Numbered from the stretch's first letter, positions 33,996 to 45,825 are shown. The stretch is 64,000 nt of DNA from Aquarana catesbeiana (GCF_042186555.1 NC_133333.1:65231141-65295140), one strand, 5' to 3'. Notes: generated by a model from the letters alone, not told the origin. Program-made: numbers and translations.

Positions 33996-34770
33996 TGTAA
34001 CAAGCCCCTTGCTCGCTCGGTTCCACTCTCCCGACACTCCTCTGCAGCTATAGAATCAGATTGCAGATCGCAACATCTGATTGTTCGGTCATCCGATGCT
34101 CCGGGATTAGAACTACAGCTATGTGCCGTTCGAATCTAGTTGTGATAGCTCAGAACAAACACCAGGCAGGCTGTATGCAAGTTCAAACAGGGATCTCCTT
34201 TATTGGAAAATACAGGCTCTTTTATACACTAAAAGTGGAGGTGCATACCTCCGGCTCATATTACTCTAACAATACACCTGTAACCAAATTAACATGGGCT
34301 AATTAACTAATCCCTTTAGACAGCCTAGATGACAGACATGACCTTTAGGCCAGACTGGTCGTCTTGTAGCTCAGAAAACTCAATCAACATTATCACAATG
34401 GCAGAGTTAATTAACACAAAACAACAATGGGGATCTAATGACTCTTAGATCCCATACTAGAGACTTATTTACAATACACATTTTAGCAGACAACAGACAG
34501 GTAGCTGGAATTGATGACATTACCATTTAACAGTAGGAGTCCCAATGGTATGAATCAGTCACTATTCCAATATGGCAAATCCAGGGTCCCCAGAGTCTGT
34601 GCGTCCTGGGGGACCAGGATCCCAACCAACAGTAATACCACCTCAAGGGTCCCCAGGCATACAGCTCACAAAGAGCACCATTCCCCCAAATGACAGGGCC
34701 CACGATCGATCGGCAAGAGGCTAGCATGCAGTCCCCTCCAAAAGTCTCTCTCTCGGCTAGGTTTGTCACA
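33996..34770 (-). mobile_element. solo LTR with ACATC target duplication
   Basis: 775 bp with ends TGTAACA...TGTCACA, that is TG...CA on either strand, flanked by identical acatc (33991-33995 and 34771-34775). On the minus strand it has a tataaaagag box (near 34222) and an AATAAA signal (34204-34199) in the right order for an LTR promoter and polyadenylation site. There are no internal retroelement genes, so it is a recombined solo LTR. The family cannot be assigned without coding sequence. Confidence 0.82.
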
Positions 34771-34775
34771 ACATC

Positions 34776-35689
34776 TATCAGATATATGTCTATAAAATTT
34801 AGGTTGTCCATCTAGAAGATGGTGAAGAAAACTTTATTCTAAACATGTTGAAGAAAGGTTAAGAACCTGGGAGGTGTTGTGGTGTGGTAAACCCTACACA
34901 ATATACAATTGAGAGTTTAAGGTTTTTTGGCATTAACGGTATAGTCTGCCAAATACTAGTAATAAAAAAGTCCTAGGATCATAAAATAAAAACCATAAAA
35001 TACCACCAAAAGAAATGACTACCCCAAGATACCACCCCTCTGAAAGTAAATTCCACTTTTTTATAGGAAAGCCTTGCAATAAAAAAAGCAGTTTGCCATA
35101 TACTGGACAGCAGCTAACGGTTCTCCTCAGATCAATCACATACTTGCGCTATACTGGTGTTTAGAATAGCACCAGCATATACCCCAGTACAGCTGAACAA
35201 GCTCATTCATATCTATAGGAGGCTGTATGCAGCACCAGGTTTTCCTAGTTGGGGGAAAGATGCTGTCCATGTATTGCATGGCCCATGTGTAAGAGCTCTA
35301 ACAGAAGTTCAAGCACCACCTCTAGTTATTCTTCATAGGCAACAAAAAGAAAACAAACACCTGTTCAGCTTAGTGCTAAACAAACATCCTGTTGCTCTGC
35401 AGTCTCACAAGTCTCCCAGCCTTTTTCTGGCCTCATTCTGCTCTACCTACCTTTATTTATGCAACTGTGTTGAGTCACCATTTTCCTCTGGTGCCTTCAA
35501 CATTTTTTAAAGTATCGCTATGTGGGTGCTCTGAAATATGTCTAGGCCCGAGGCAGTTTTTCATAGGGGTGTAGATTTATTCCCTGGCGTGGGAATGCAC
35601 TGCAAATTATTAGAGGTTTGGTCATAACTATATTGGGGGGTCAGGATTGAAAAAATGGGTCATTGGTTGAAATCTTAACCACGGCAATA
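34776..35689. other. intron sequence, no recognised element
   Basis: An open frame at 35157-35510 on the plus strand has no recognisable domain. I do not call it a gene. Confidence 0.4.
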
Positions 35690-35912
35690 CCTGTTTGCAT
35701 GTTCCCCTGTGCCTGCATGAGTTATCTCCTGCACTCCAAAAGGTAGGTTAATTGGCTTCTCTCTAAATTGGCCCTAGAATGTGTACTGTATGTATAAATG
35801 GGATTTAAGGACCTTAAGCTCCTTGAGGTCAGGGACTGATGTGAACGTACAATATAGATGTAAAGCACTGCATAATTTGATGGCGTTATAAAAGTACCTA
35901 CAATAAATATTC
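35690..35912 (+). mobile_element. L2/CR1-like LINE 3' end
   Basis: Contains tgcactccaaaaggtaggtt, aattggcttctctctaaatt, ggccctagaatgtg, gtcagggactgatgtgaa and atgtaaagcactgcataatt in order, ending cctacaataaatatt. This is the widespread vertebrate L2-type 3' UTR pattern. It carries no coding part. Confidence 0.65.
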
Positions 35913-36111
35913 AAGATTGGTTGTTGAAAGATTCAATAGTAACTTCTTAGTGGAGGAAACTTGGCTAAAATAAGTAAACATAGGAGAAGAATTGCATTTC
36001 CAATCAAAAGATCTATTCCAAGCATGAATGTCACAGCTTATTTTGAAAAGTGAGTTCTACCTGCCATTTTTTAAAGTGAACCTGAACTCAAAAAGTGTAA
36101 AGGTTTGCCAT

Positions 36112-36308
36112 CTTATAGGAGATAGATAGATAGAATGGAACCGTTCTAATAGGAACGACTCAAGTCGCTCTGACTTAGAAAAAAGGTTCCTGTACGACTT
36201 CAGGGCGACTTGCATTGACTTCTATGCAGAAGTCATTTTGAAAGCCGCCGCTGAAGTCTAGGGCAGTCGCGCTGCAAGTCATGCTGCCCCTGTGTGAACT
36301 GGCATTAA
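36112..36308 (-). mobile_element. fragment of Harbinger-like MITE
   Basis: Inverted relative to 52647-52911: shared blocks are aggaacgactcaagtcgctc, gcattgacttctatgcagaa, gccgccgctgaagt and ctgtgtgaactggca. One end only. Confidence 0.6.
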
Positions 36309-36533
36309 ATGTTATGTGCAGTTAATGTAACTAAACCCTACAAAAGACTTGCGTGATATCTCCAACAGACTGTATTTTAAAGTGCTAAGGCTTGCTTAAG
36401 GTTCTTTACTTCTGGGATAGGTCTTTTTGTGTATTACTAAGAGTAATTATAAGTTTAAGGCTCCTGTACTGCATCCAGGAAAATCAAGCAGTTGCAAAAA
36501 TTATCTTTCACCTTTTCTATTTCTGTTGTAAAA

Positions 36534-36925
36534 TAGGGTTGCACCGATATCAATACTAGTATCGGTGCTGATACCGAGCATTTAAACGAGTACTTGTACT
36601 CATGCAAATGTTCCGATGCTTGACCCGATACCTGGCAGGCGCTCCGTACACCCGGCATCCTCAGTGTAGCGGGGGGCCAGGCAGCCTCACAGATGATCAA
36701 TGTGGCTGTGGGGGCAGTTACAAGCACCGATCTCCCTGTATAGCTTTTATGACAGCCGTTTCTCCTCCTCTCCCTCTCGTGGCTGTCAGGGAGATTGGTG
36801 CTTGTAACTGCCCCCACCGTCGGACCAATCATCCCCTGTGTCTAGGTCCTCCTCCGTCCCCACCTCGTCCTGAATTGTCTGGTACTGGTGCTCGGTCTTA
36901 TAAAAGTGGCGTTGGTGCAACCCTA
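36534..36925. mobile_element. 392-bp hAT-like MITE
   Basis: Inverted ends tagggttgcacc / ggtgcaaccct, with flanking ttgtaaaa (36526-36533) and gcgtaaaa (36926-36933), 6 of 8 identical, consistent with an old 8-bp hAT duplication. Inside is an inverted pair around gggggcagttacaagcaccg (36709) and cggtgcttgtaactgccccc-like sequence (36795). Non-coding. Confidence 0.72.
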
Positions 36926-37774
36926 GCGTAAAATCTTTGCAGGCACTGCTGCCTGTGACTACTAGTCTCATGTGATTTAGAAAGAATGTAATGTTACTAT
37001 TGTGCTGCTCACTATTCTCCTTTTCTGGAGAAAGCTGTATTTGGTTGTAGATCTAAGATTTCTGCACTCTCCCATTGTTTCTTGAATATTCTTCTGCCAT
37101 TAGGGGAGCAACTCTGACATGGGGTTGCAAAGCCTCGTTCCTCTACTAAAAAGTCAATAATCAACTGCAAGGAGCCCATAAGAAATATTAGCTACTATTG
37201 ATTTGCTCTCAGCTTGTATTTTTGGGTACCGCTTCCATAGTCCATGGCCCTTGTAAGTCATAAAGTGTGAAGGATTATAGTGAGGGCTTGGCAATAAAAG
37301 TGCAGAACATTTACTAAAACTGGAGCACACAGAATCTGGGTCACCTGTGAATAGTAACAAATCAGCTTCTAAATGCATTTCCAAAGCTTCACTGAACAAG
37401 CTGAAGTTAGAAGCTGATTACTAGGGATGAGTTTGACTCGAACATCGGGTGTTCGCCGAATAGCAAACATTATGGGGCGTTCGTGGAAAATTCGAGCGCC
37501 CGCGGAACGCCCCATAATGCACTGCAAGATTGCAGTGCATTGCTTATGATTGGCCAAAGCATGCACTTGATCGGCATGCTTTGGCCAATCCCAGCACCCT
37601 CTGCTAAGAGAGCCATAATTGGCCAAAGGCAGGATGCCTTAGTCCACGCCCCACATCATATAAGGCTGCCTGCACTGCGGCCCTGTCTAGTGTTGGCGTG
37701 GACGGAGACATAGCTTGATTTAGATTAAGCAGGCAGGTTATTCAGTTAGTGGCAGATAGAGAGATATAGATATA

Positions 37775-37791
37775 CACACATATACATACAT

Positions 37792-37855
<64 letters not shown>

Positions 37856-37956
37856 CGCATCCAGTCAGTGTAGCCTAGAGATCTACAGTGCATTCCATGG
37901 TGTACCATTTCTAATCAACGTCAGGTGGTGTATTTGAAAATATATATACGCATACA

Positions 37957-37987
<31 letters not shown>
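37775..37987. repeat. (CATA)n and (CA)n microsatellites
   Basis: CATA repeats at about 37783-37808, CA repeats to 37853, and a second CA run at about 37963-37987, all inside hAT copy 3. Confidence 0.93.
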
Positions 37988-37991
<4 letters not shown>

Positions 37992-38147
37992 GCATCCAGT
38001 GTACCGTATATCTACAGTGCAGTTGCTACTACTTTTCTGGTGGCGTACACAACACAGTGCAACCGTAGTGCAGTTGCTACTACTTTTCTGGTGGTGTACA
38101 CAATACAGTGCAGTGTGGTGTGGTGTTGCCAAACAAAATATACATCA

Positions 38148-38627
38148 TGTCCAGAAGGCCACCAAGGAGAGGCAGACGCTCACAGGCCACTAAAAGAGGG
38201 CAAGGGTGTCTACAGTCAACAGTGCTGGTCGTGGACATCCTCTGCAGGTGGCTGTGGGGCACACTTGTCCTTTTTTTCTTCTGCTGGCCGTGTTATAGAG
38301 CCAGAACATGCAGAAGAGTTGGTGGAGTGGATAACAAAGCCGTCCTCATCCTCTGTCACCCAGGCTCAGAGCAGTTTGCCTTCCAATGCAGCTGCCAAAG
38401 CAGCCTATTCCACCGGCTCCTTGTCCACAGTCACTCCTTCCGTAGCCCCACCATCATGCACGGAGGAGCCCCCCAAACTATTTGACCACAGTGTCGGGTA
38501 CATGTTGATGGAGGATGCGCAGCAATTAGAAGGCTCCGATGTTGGTTCCCAGGTTGAGGAAGGGAGTAACATGAGCCTAGAGAGAAAGAGTGCCCGAGAA
38601 GGACAAGAAACTGGCAGTCATGTTTGA
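38148..38627 (+). pseudogene. N-terminal ORF trace of hAT copy 3
   Basis: The ATG at 38148 opens MSRRPPRRGRRSQATKRGQG, parallel to MSGRPPRSSRRSKATKRGHT in copy 2 (30549). A frameshift near 38220 moves to a frame with EPEHAEELVEWITKPSSSSV, SVGYMLMEDAQQLEGSDVGS and EEGSNMSLER. The basic start and Ser-rich, acidic body have no recognisable domain. Conservation of the start and of the QLEGSDVGSQVEEGSN-like block between copies suggests a real ancestral coding region, either the transposase N-terminus or a second element protein. Confidence 0.55.
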
Positions 38628-38730
38628 TGATGAATGATGAATGTGTCAGCATGGATGTAGAGGATAACACTCAGCAGCAGTCTTCAAGGGATGGTTTTCA
38701 GTCCCCAGAAACCCAAGAAGTTGTACGTGG

Positions 38731-39483
38731 GTGGGAGGAAGTAGTTCGACAACGTCATCCTCAGTGACCCAGAGGACTCACAATCAAATGTGTCTGCAAA
38801 ACTTACGCTGCATGGCCTCCCTGATTCTGCAAAGCCCGCAAAAGGACCCTAGGATTTGTGTTATCAAGGAGAGGGAGCATTACTGGCTGACAACCCTTCT
38901 TGATCCACGTTACAAGGGTAAGGTTGCAAAACTCATCCTGCTTTTGCAGAGGGAGCAGGGGATGAAACATCTTCAGGAGGCCATGAAGAAAGGTTTGTGC
39001 AATGCGTTTCCAGACCCTGGGAGGTTACAATTTCCTGGTGCTAGACAACGTGTTGCTGAAGCTTCGTTCACTCAGAGAAAGAGCGGTGGAGAAGGTGGCC
39101 GGCTGACCGATGCCCTTTGACAATTTTTCAGTCCTCAGCGCCAAGGTCTGATTGGTTCAAACAACCATCACCAGTGTCTGCATTACATGGTGCAGGAATA
39201 TCTTGGGGCAAGAGCAGACTTGGAGACCTTTCCAACTGACCATCCACAGTGTTAGTGGGTCTTGAGGATGGACCACTGGCCAGAACTTGCTCAAAATGCA
39301 ATTGAGCTACTGACCTGTCCTGCATCCAGCGTTCTTTCTGAACGCACATTCAGTGCTGCTGGAGGGTTTGTAACGGATCATAGAGTGCGCCTGTCCATAG
39401 ACTCCGTTGATAGGCTCACATTCATAAAAATGAATCAGTCTTGGATCAGCAGCAGCTATCAAGCACCTGATGCAACTCATTGA
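38731..39483 (+). pseudogene. hAT transposase, C-terminal part (copy 3)
   Basis: 38731-39120 carries MASLILQSPQKDPRI, HYWLTTLLDPRYKGK and RKSGGEGGRLTDAL before a TGA. 39262-39483 carries MDHWPELAQNAIELLTCPAS, SERTFSAAGGFVTDHR and SIDSVDRLTFIKMNQSW. This is the hAT C-terminal domain, closest in layout to copy 1. A TAG (39253) and frame changes interrupt the link. The BED finger is missing. Confidence 0.85.
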
Positions 39484-40759
39484 TTTTTCTATGGGTGTGG
39501 GATCCCTTGAAGACTGCCTATGCTGAGTGACTATCATATTCCTCCTCAATCTTGATGCTAGCTTTCAAAAATATTTTTGGTTTAGGGCACAACCACTACT
39601 GCATAAGGCCCAATTTTTCTGCCCCTGTTTAACAGGGGCATGTAATTACTCTTTTTGGGCACAGGAACGGGCCCTGCTGTGAAATATTTGATCAAAAACT
39701 GTAATTACATGCCCCTGTTAAATGGGCAGAAAAATTGGGCCTTAGGCAGTGGTGGTGTAAATTGTATCTGTGAGGGGTTACGGTGTTGTGGCACCACCAC
39801 TGCCTAAGGCCTAATTTTTCTGCCTATTTAACAGGGGCATGTAATTACAATTCTTGATATAATATTTCACGGCAGGGCCTGTTCCTGCGCACAAGAGTAA
39901 CTGGGGGGTTACAGTGTTCTGGCACCACCAACACCTAAGGCCCAATTTTCTGCAGAGTATTTAGGGCAGGCCATATAGTATATATACTTCTGTTCAGAGT
40001 ATATACTGCCTGGGCCCCCCCCCCCCACACGCCATTTTTTTAAAAAATTTGGGTGCAGGGTTCCCCTTAATCTCCATACCAGACCCAAAGAGCCTTATAA
40101 TGTGCTGGGGGGCATGCTGTTTTTCTCAAATGATTTTCATGAATATGGCTGGGACCCGACAATATATTACAGCCGCAAGCAGTTTTAAATTACTTTTTTT
40201 CTTTAGAAATGTCATTTTGTGGTATTGTTCTAAACACGGGAAAACTGTGCCACTTCACAGGCATACTATAGACACCCAACAGGCACGATAAAGGAATATT
40301 TTTTGTTTCACTTTAAGCATTATTAAAATCACTGCTCCCGAAAAAACGTCCGTTTTTAAAACTTTTTTTTGCATTGATACATGTCCCCTGGGGCAGGACC
40401 CGGGTCCCCAAACACTTTTTAGGGGAAAAACTTGCATGTAAGCCTTTAAAATTAGCACTTTGGATTTTTCATGTTCGTGTCCCATAGACTTTAACGGTGT
40501 TTGCATATTCAAACAAACTTTTTTGCATGTTCGGATGTTCTGGTGCGAACCGAAGGTGTTTGGCTCATCCCTATTGGTTACTATGCACAGCTGCACCAGA
40601 TTCTGTTTGCCCTAGTATTAAATCCACCCCACATACTGTAAATCATTGTTTTATTTGGTATAATGTTACTTATGCATGTTACATTTTAATACTTGACTAG
40701 CTTAAAAACCTACATTACCAAGCAGAACGTTCATCTATGTCTTGTTAATTATAAGCATC

Positions 40760-43212
40760 TTAGGCCCCTTTCACACTTGTACAACTTGTCCCACGATTTG
40801 GGACTGCAAAGTAGCATGACAATTAGGGATGGGCTGTCTGTTCGGGTTGAACATGAGTTCGACTCAAACATTGGCTGTTCGCCCATTCGCCGAATAGCTT
40901 ACAATTTGAGGTGTTTGCGGCAAATTCGAAAGCCGCGGAACACCCTTTAAAAGTCTATGGGAGAAATCAAAAGTGCTGATTTTAAAAGGTTATTATGCAA
41001 GTTATTGTCATAAAAAGTGTTTGGGGACCTGGGTCCTGCCCCAGGGGACACGTATCAATGCAAAAAAGAGTTTTAAAAAAATGCCCATTTTTTCGGGAGC
41101 AGTGATTTTAATAATGCTTAAAGTGAAACAATAAAAGTGTAATATTCCTTTAAATTTCATACCTGGGGGGTGTCTATAGTATGCCTGTAAAGTGGTGCAT
41201 GTTTCCCGTGTTTAGAACAGTCTGACAGCAAAATGACATTTCTAAAAGGAAAAAAAAAAAAGTCATTTAAAAGTGCTAGCGCTAATGCCGGGTATTAATG
41301 AATTGTCGGTCCTGACAATACACATAAAAGTTCATTGATAAAAACGGCCTGGGATTCCCCCACAGTGCATTACCAGGCCCTTCAGGTCTGGTATGGATAT
41401 TAAGGGGAACATTGCGCCAAAACTTAAAAAAAAAAAAAAAAGTGGGGGTCCCCCTCAAAATCCATACCAGGCCCTTATCCCAGCATGCAACCTGGCAAGC
41501 CCCAGGAAGAGGGGGGGGGATGAGAGAGCGCCCCCCCCCCTCCTGAACCGTACCAGGCCACATGCCCTCAACATGGGGAGATGTCCCCATGTTGATGGGG
41601 ACATGGGCCTCATCCCCACAACCCTTGCCTGGTGGTTGTGGGGGTTTGCAGGCGGGGGGGGCTTATCGGAATCTGGAAGCCCCTTTAACAAGGGGACCCT
41701 CAGATCCCGCCCCCCCCGTGTGAAGTGGTAACGGGTATATTGTACTCCTACCATTTTACAAAAAAAAGTGTCAAATTGTAAAAAACAGACACAGTCCTTT
41801 ATTAAAAAAGAAAAAAAAATTCCAGCGATGTAATCCTTCCTCTTTCCGGAAACCCCCGTAGCGTCAGAGGGGGCGGGGTCACCCATACATGTTACTGGGT
41901 AACCCCGTGGTGTTTCACCGTTGCGTCAGAGGGGGGCGGGGTCACCCGCGCAGGTCACGGGTGGCCCTGCCCTCAGCCATTTAAGAACTGTCACAGCAGG
42001 TCTAGCGTCATTCAGCGGGCTCCTCCCATGGAGGCAGATTGTGTCGTGGCAGCGTCTTTCTCCGTATCCCGGGACGAGGAAGGATTACATCGCTGGAATT
42101 TTTTTTTTTTAATAAAAAGGACTTGTCCCATGCGGTGTCTGTTTTTTTACAATTTTTGTGAAATGGTAGGAGTACAATGTACCCGTTACCATTTCACACA
42201 GGGGGGGGGGGGGCCGGGATCTGGGGGTCCCCTTATTAAAGGGGGCTTCCAGATTCCGATAAGTCCCCTGCCCGCAGACCCCCACAACCACCGGGCAAGG
42301 GTTGTGGGGATGAGGCCCTTGTCCCCATCAACATGGGGACATCTTCCCCATGTTGAGGGCATGTGGCCTGGTACAGTTCAGGGGGGGCGCTCTTGTCCCC
42401 CCTTTTCCTGCGGCCTGCCAGGTTGGGTGCTCGGATAAGGGTCTGGTATGGATTTTTAGGGGGACCCCCACACTTTTTTTTTTTTTTTTGGCGCAAGGTT
42501 CCCCTTAATATTCATACCAGACCCAAAGGGCCTGGTAATGAACTGTGGGGGAATCCCAGGCCATTTTTATCAATTAACTTTTATGTGTATTGCCTGGACC
42601 GACCATTCATTAATAGCCAGCACTAGCACTTTTAAATGACTTTTTTTTCCCCTTTTAGAAATGTTATTTTGCTGTCAGACTGTTCTAAACACGGGAAACA
42701 TGCGCCACTTTACAGGCATACTATAGACACCCCCAGGTACGAAATTTAAAGGAATATTACACTTGTATTGTTTCACTTTAAGCATCATTAAAATCACTGC
42801 TCCTGAAAAAACGGCCGTTTTTAAAACTTTTTTTGGATTGATACATGTCCCCTGGGGCAGAACCCGGGTCCCCAAACACTTTTTATGACAATAACTTGCA
42901 TATTAACCTTGTCCCATAGACTTTAACGGTGTTCGAACAAATTTTTTGCCTGTTCGCATGTTCTGCTGCAAAACGAACAGGAGGGTGTTCGGCCCATCCC
43001 TAATGACAAGTCGTTCCCCACGATTTCCAACGACAACCATTCATATTTGTATGACTTCAAGTAGTTCCGACTTCAAAGTAGTGCCTGCACTACTTTGGTC
43101 TGACTTTGATGCCAGTTAAACAGGCATTCCCTGAAATCGCTGCAAAATCGCGGGTGCAAATCTCGGTAAAATTACGCAACTTTGAAGTCGCAGTAGTGTG
43201 AAAAGGGCCTTA
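40760..43212. mobile_element. Harbinger-like MITE, split by hAT foldback
   Basis: Left part 40763-40823 starts ggcccctttcacact. Right part 43011-43209 ends agtgtgaaaagggcc. Both are flanked by TTA (40760-40762 and 43210-43212). The 3-bp TTA duplication and GGCCCTTTCACACT-type ends are typical of PIF/Harbinger. Inner blocks such as gtagttccgacttcaaagta and tgcaaaatcgcgggtgc resemble the 52647-52911 MITE. It lies only 35 bp from the TRPM4-like exon. Confidence 0.8.
40824..43002. mobile_element. hAT-family foldback element, ~1 kb arms
   Basis: 2,179 bp with ends tagggatggg / cccatccct(a), flanked by atgacaat (40816-40823) and atgacaag (43003-43010), 7 of 8 identical. The left arm (40824 to about 41850) and right arm (about 42060 to 43002) are inverted copies: both contain cctgccccaggggaca-type sequence, acatggggac, gaggcccttgtcc-type blocks, accaccaggcaagg-type blocks and gattacatcgctggaat-type sequence. 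The loop (about 41860-42055) has a tandem ggggcggggtcaccc pair, a catttaagaactgtc block and cctcccatggagg. There is no transposase; mobility would need a hAT helper such as the copy 3 lineage. Confidence 0.85.
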
Positions 43213-43246
43213 CTGATACACTGACCTGAAATAAATAAATTCTCAC

Positions 43247-43424
43247 CTTGCTGTGCTTCTTACCAGCACCGAAAAATTCAATATCACCATAAGCATCTGT
43301 GGGCTCTTCTGTCGTATGCTCTGCAGAGTCCCAGCTGCTCACAATAGCTGCTCCAAAGTTATCCTCCATGGCTACTGACACGTGATTCTGCTTGGCCAGA
43401 CCACATTGGCACATTTCTTCCTTT
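43247..43424 (-). CDS. TRPM4: TRPM4-like channel, N-terminal exon
   Basis: A 178-bp exon on the minus strand: acceptor tttgtgatgcag (intron side 43436-43425) and donor GTGAGA (43246-43241). It encodes one trailing base plus 59 codons, including MCQCGLAKQNH, VAMEDNFGAAIVSSWDSAEH, TTEEPTDAYGDIEFFGAG and KKHSK. The CQCG, MED.FGAA, TTE.PTDAYG and GAGKKHS blocks match the early N-terminal cytosolic region of TRPM4 better than the other TRPM paralogues I know. It ends in phase 0 and joins the exon at 4394-4214. The expected first exon is not seen between 43425 and 64000, so the gene probably starts outside the window or in the N gap. Confidence 0.9.
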
Positions 43425-43963
43425 CTGCATCACAAAACAAACGAATGAATACAATACGAAGAGAAGATAATGTTTTTTTCATAAAATTATTATGACCTTG
43501 CTGCTCAAATAAGTGACAAGGGGCAGATTACTGTTTGAAAGTTCTAACCACAATCTCTCCTAATTCCAGCCAAGTCAGTGTTACTGTATTTCATACAATT
43601 ATAGTAAGTGTGTTTTCTTTAGCCAAGATACTGCAAGCAGCTTGCTATGAGGGCAGACACAAGAAGAGGATCCAAGATCGCCAGCAGGGAGACTCTAGAG
43701 GAAGTAAAGGTTGGCACTGTGCAATGCCATTGCACAGAGTAGGCAAGTATAAACCCGTTTGTCATTTTAATTTTAAAATAGACTTTGCATTTGTAAAAAT
43801 GTAGTGATTGTAATCTTTTCAAATAACTTAGGTCCCTTATTCAGGCTTTATACATTTCTCTGTATAAAGCCTGAAGAGAGGGTCTAAGTTATCCTGAAAG
43901 CTTGCATCATTAATAACTTAGTCAATAAAAAGATATCACTTAAAAAACTCCAAACTTTCTGCA
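43425..43963. other. upstream intron or 5' flank, no recognised element
   Basis: No gene. A short inverted pair ttcaggctttatacatttc / gtataaagcctgaaga occurs at about 43842-43876. Confidence 0.45.
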
Positions 43964-44425
43964 TTAACCACTTGACCTCTGGAAGATTTACCCCCTTTCA
44001 TGACCAGGCCATTTTTTGCCTCCGTTACTTTAACTGGCAGATGCTGTACCCAAATAAAAATTTATGTCCTTTTTTTCCCCACAAATAAAACTCTTTTGGC
44101 AGTATTTGATCAGCTCTTTATAGCACAAAAAAAACACAAAATTGACATATTTGGTTAAAAAAATACCAATAAGCGTATGATTGCAGATGCTATAACTTTT
44201 GTGCAAACCAAACTATGGGATACATTTATGGAATTTTTATTTATTTTACTAGTAACGGTAGCGATCAGTGGGACTGCGATATTGCGGCGGACAGTCTGGA
44301 CACTGACACTTTTTGGAGACCAATGACACAAATAGTGATCAGTGCTATAAAAAATATGCACTGTCACTGTCCTAATGACACTGGCTGGAAAGGGGTTAAC
44401 ATCAAGGGCGATCAAAGGGTTAACT
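43964..44425 (+). mobile_element. piggyBac-type non-autonomous element, right-truncated
   Basis: Starts TTAACCACTTGACCTCTGGA. It has a cccacaaataaaactctttt core, a tactagtaacggtagcgatc block and a tgacactggctggaaagggg block shared with 53310-54259. It ends near 44425 at the start of L1 copy B. Confidence 0.75.
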
Positions 44426-44581
44426 GTGGGGAGCCTAGCCGAACCGGGCATGTGAGCAGAGCATGGAGCTCCCTGACTTCACCCAGTGTCATGAGCCTTT
44501 CTCCGGCGGGCTAGTGTGGCAAGATGCCAAGCAAGGCTTCCTGAATCCAGCGATACAATTCTTCCCTCGAATTTCGGCATC

Positions 44582-45545
44582 ATGACCGGTAAAAACAAGG
44601 GAGAATCGGCAGCCACGGGTCAAAATGGCACAGCTGAGGGTCTTCCTCAAAAAAGACATCACGAGGCAGAGAGATCTAAAGAGCATTGAGCCAGAGCGGG
44701 TAGGTCTTCCTGTAGACCAGCGGGGAGAGAGACAATCCAGGGGACATATGGTTTTATACAAAAAAAATCTGTCTGCAGTGGAGGGACAGAGCTCCACAGG
44801 GGAGACTGCAAGTGCCGCTGCTCTACAGACAGACATGAGGCAGGAGCCAGAGCTGGCAGACTATGCCACCTTTCTCCCCGACACAGCACAAAACAGACTC
44901 AGAGGAGTAGCAGCCTACACTCAGCCAGATATCGCGGGCAGAAACTGCATCGATAAATACAGTGAAAGACAGATTGGATGGTTTAACAGAGGAAGTTCCT
45001 CTCGAGAGGTAAGACATGCAAAAAGTTAAACAGTTGCTGAAAGTTGCATAAAAGACCTGGAGGACAAGTTGCTCTAATGGCTGAAACTCGCACCCATTTA
45101 GTGCAGGAATACCGGGACATTGAGAAAATTGAGAGCAGGGATCCCACAGCCTATTGAACACTGACTTCTGGAACTCTTTGGCAAAGACACCTTTACTTCA
45201 TTATTTGTAGTCGAGAGGGCACAGTGTTCCCACCAGAGCCCTACCTGGCAACTCACCCAGACCTTTTCTTACCCATCTTTTACACTATCGAGAGACAGGG
45301 AGAGAGAGTGTTACAACTAGCACGGGAACGGCACACTATACAATATAATGGAGCTTGGGTCTCCTTCTACCCCGAAGGTAGAATGCAAGTGAGCAAAATT
45401 CTTTGAAGTTAAGCAATGTCTACAACGCTTAACATTACCTTATGCCATGCTCTACCCAGCTAGACTTAGCGTGACCGCCAGAGGTCAGACGCACTTAAAC
45501 AATGCTGGGGAGGCTGCAGAATGGCTGGATTCCACGAACCTTCAC
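44582..45545 (+). pseudogene. L1 ORF1 remnant (copy B)
   Basis: The ATG at 44582 (MTGKNKGESAATGQNGTAEG) resembles the charged start of Tx1/L1 ORF1. Several frameshifts follow. The best preserved part is 45224-45406: LATHPDLFLPIFYTIERQGE and ARERHTIQYNGAWVSFYPEG, corresponding to the C-terminal RNA-binding region of L1 ORF1p (an AREK..I.Y.G..VSFYPD-type block). The product would coat LINE RNA; this copy cannot. Confidence 0.6.
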
Positions 45546-45825
45546 TGATAGCCCGCAGAGCCGATGAAGCAGATGCCTGACCACTACGTGGCGAAGTAGT
45601 ACAACCTTTATACTGAAGCCTGTATACTGTACCTCTGCCAGGGAAGTGGAATTTTTGCGTTTCACGGGTTTGCTCCCAACATGTTACTTAAAATATGTTT
45701 GTAGAAACTGTTAATACAAGGCATTCAATCTCAAAATGACAACTGGGAGGGGCCTGCAAGAGGTCCCAGCAGATGGAAGGAAGAGTCTATCTCCAGGAAG
45801 GCACGGGTTAATGCCAGGTGGTTAT

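Larger units (their letters stand above)
37422..40573 (+). mobile_element. hAT element copy 3, both ends present
   Basis: 3,152 bp from tagggatgagtttgactcg to ...tgtttggctcatccct(a), inverted ends of at least 10 bp. Flanking octamers ctgattac (37414-37421) and ttggttac (40574-40581) match at 6 of 8 positions, an eroded hAT duplication. The interior has simple repeats, a 5' coding trace, transposase remnants and 3' tandem units (one of them inverted at 39650-39730). About 450 bp at the right end (40120-40573) is shared with the arms of the foldback at 40824-43002. Confidence 0.85.

Noticed and set aside
33996..34770. Complete endogenous retrovirus
   Set aside because: Only one LTR is present between matching duplications; there is no internal coding sequence.
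35157..35510. 117-codon plus-strand ORF
   Set aside because: No recognisable domain, no splice or promoter evidence; compatible with chance.
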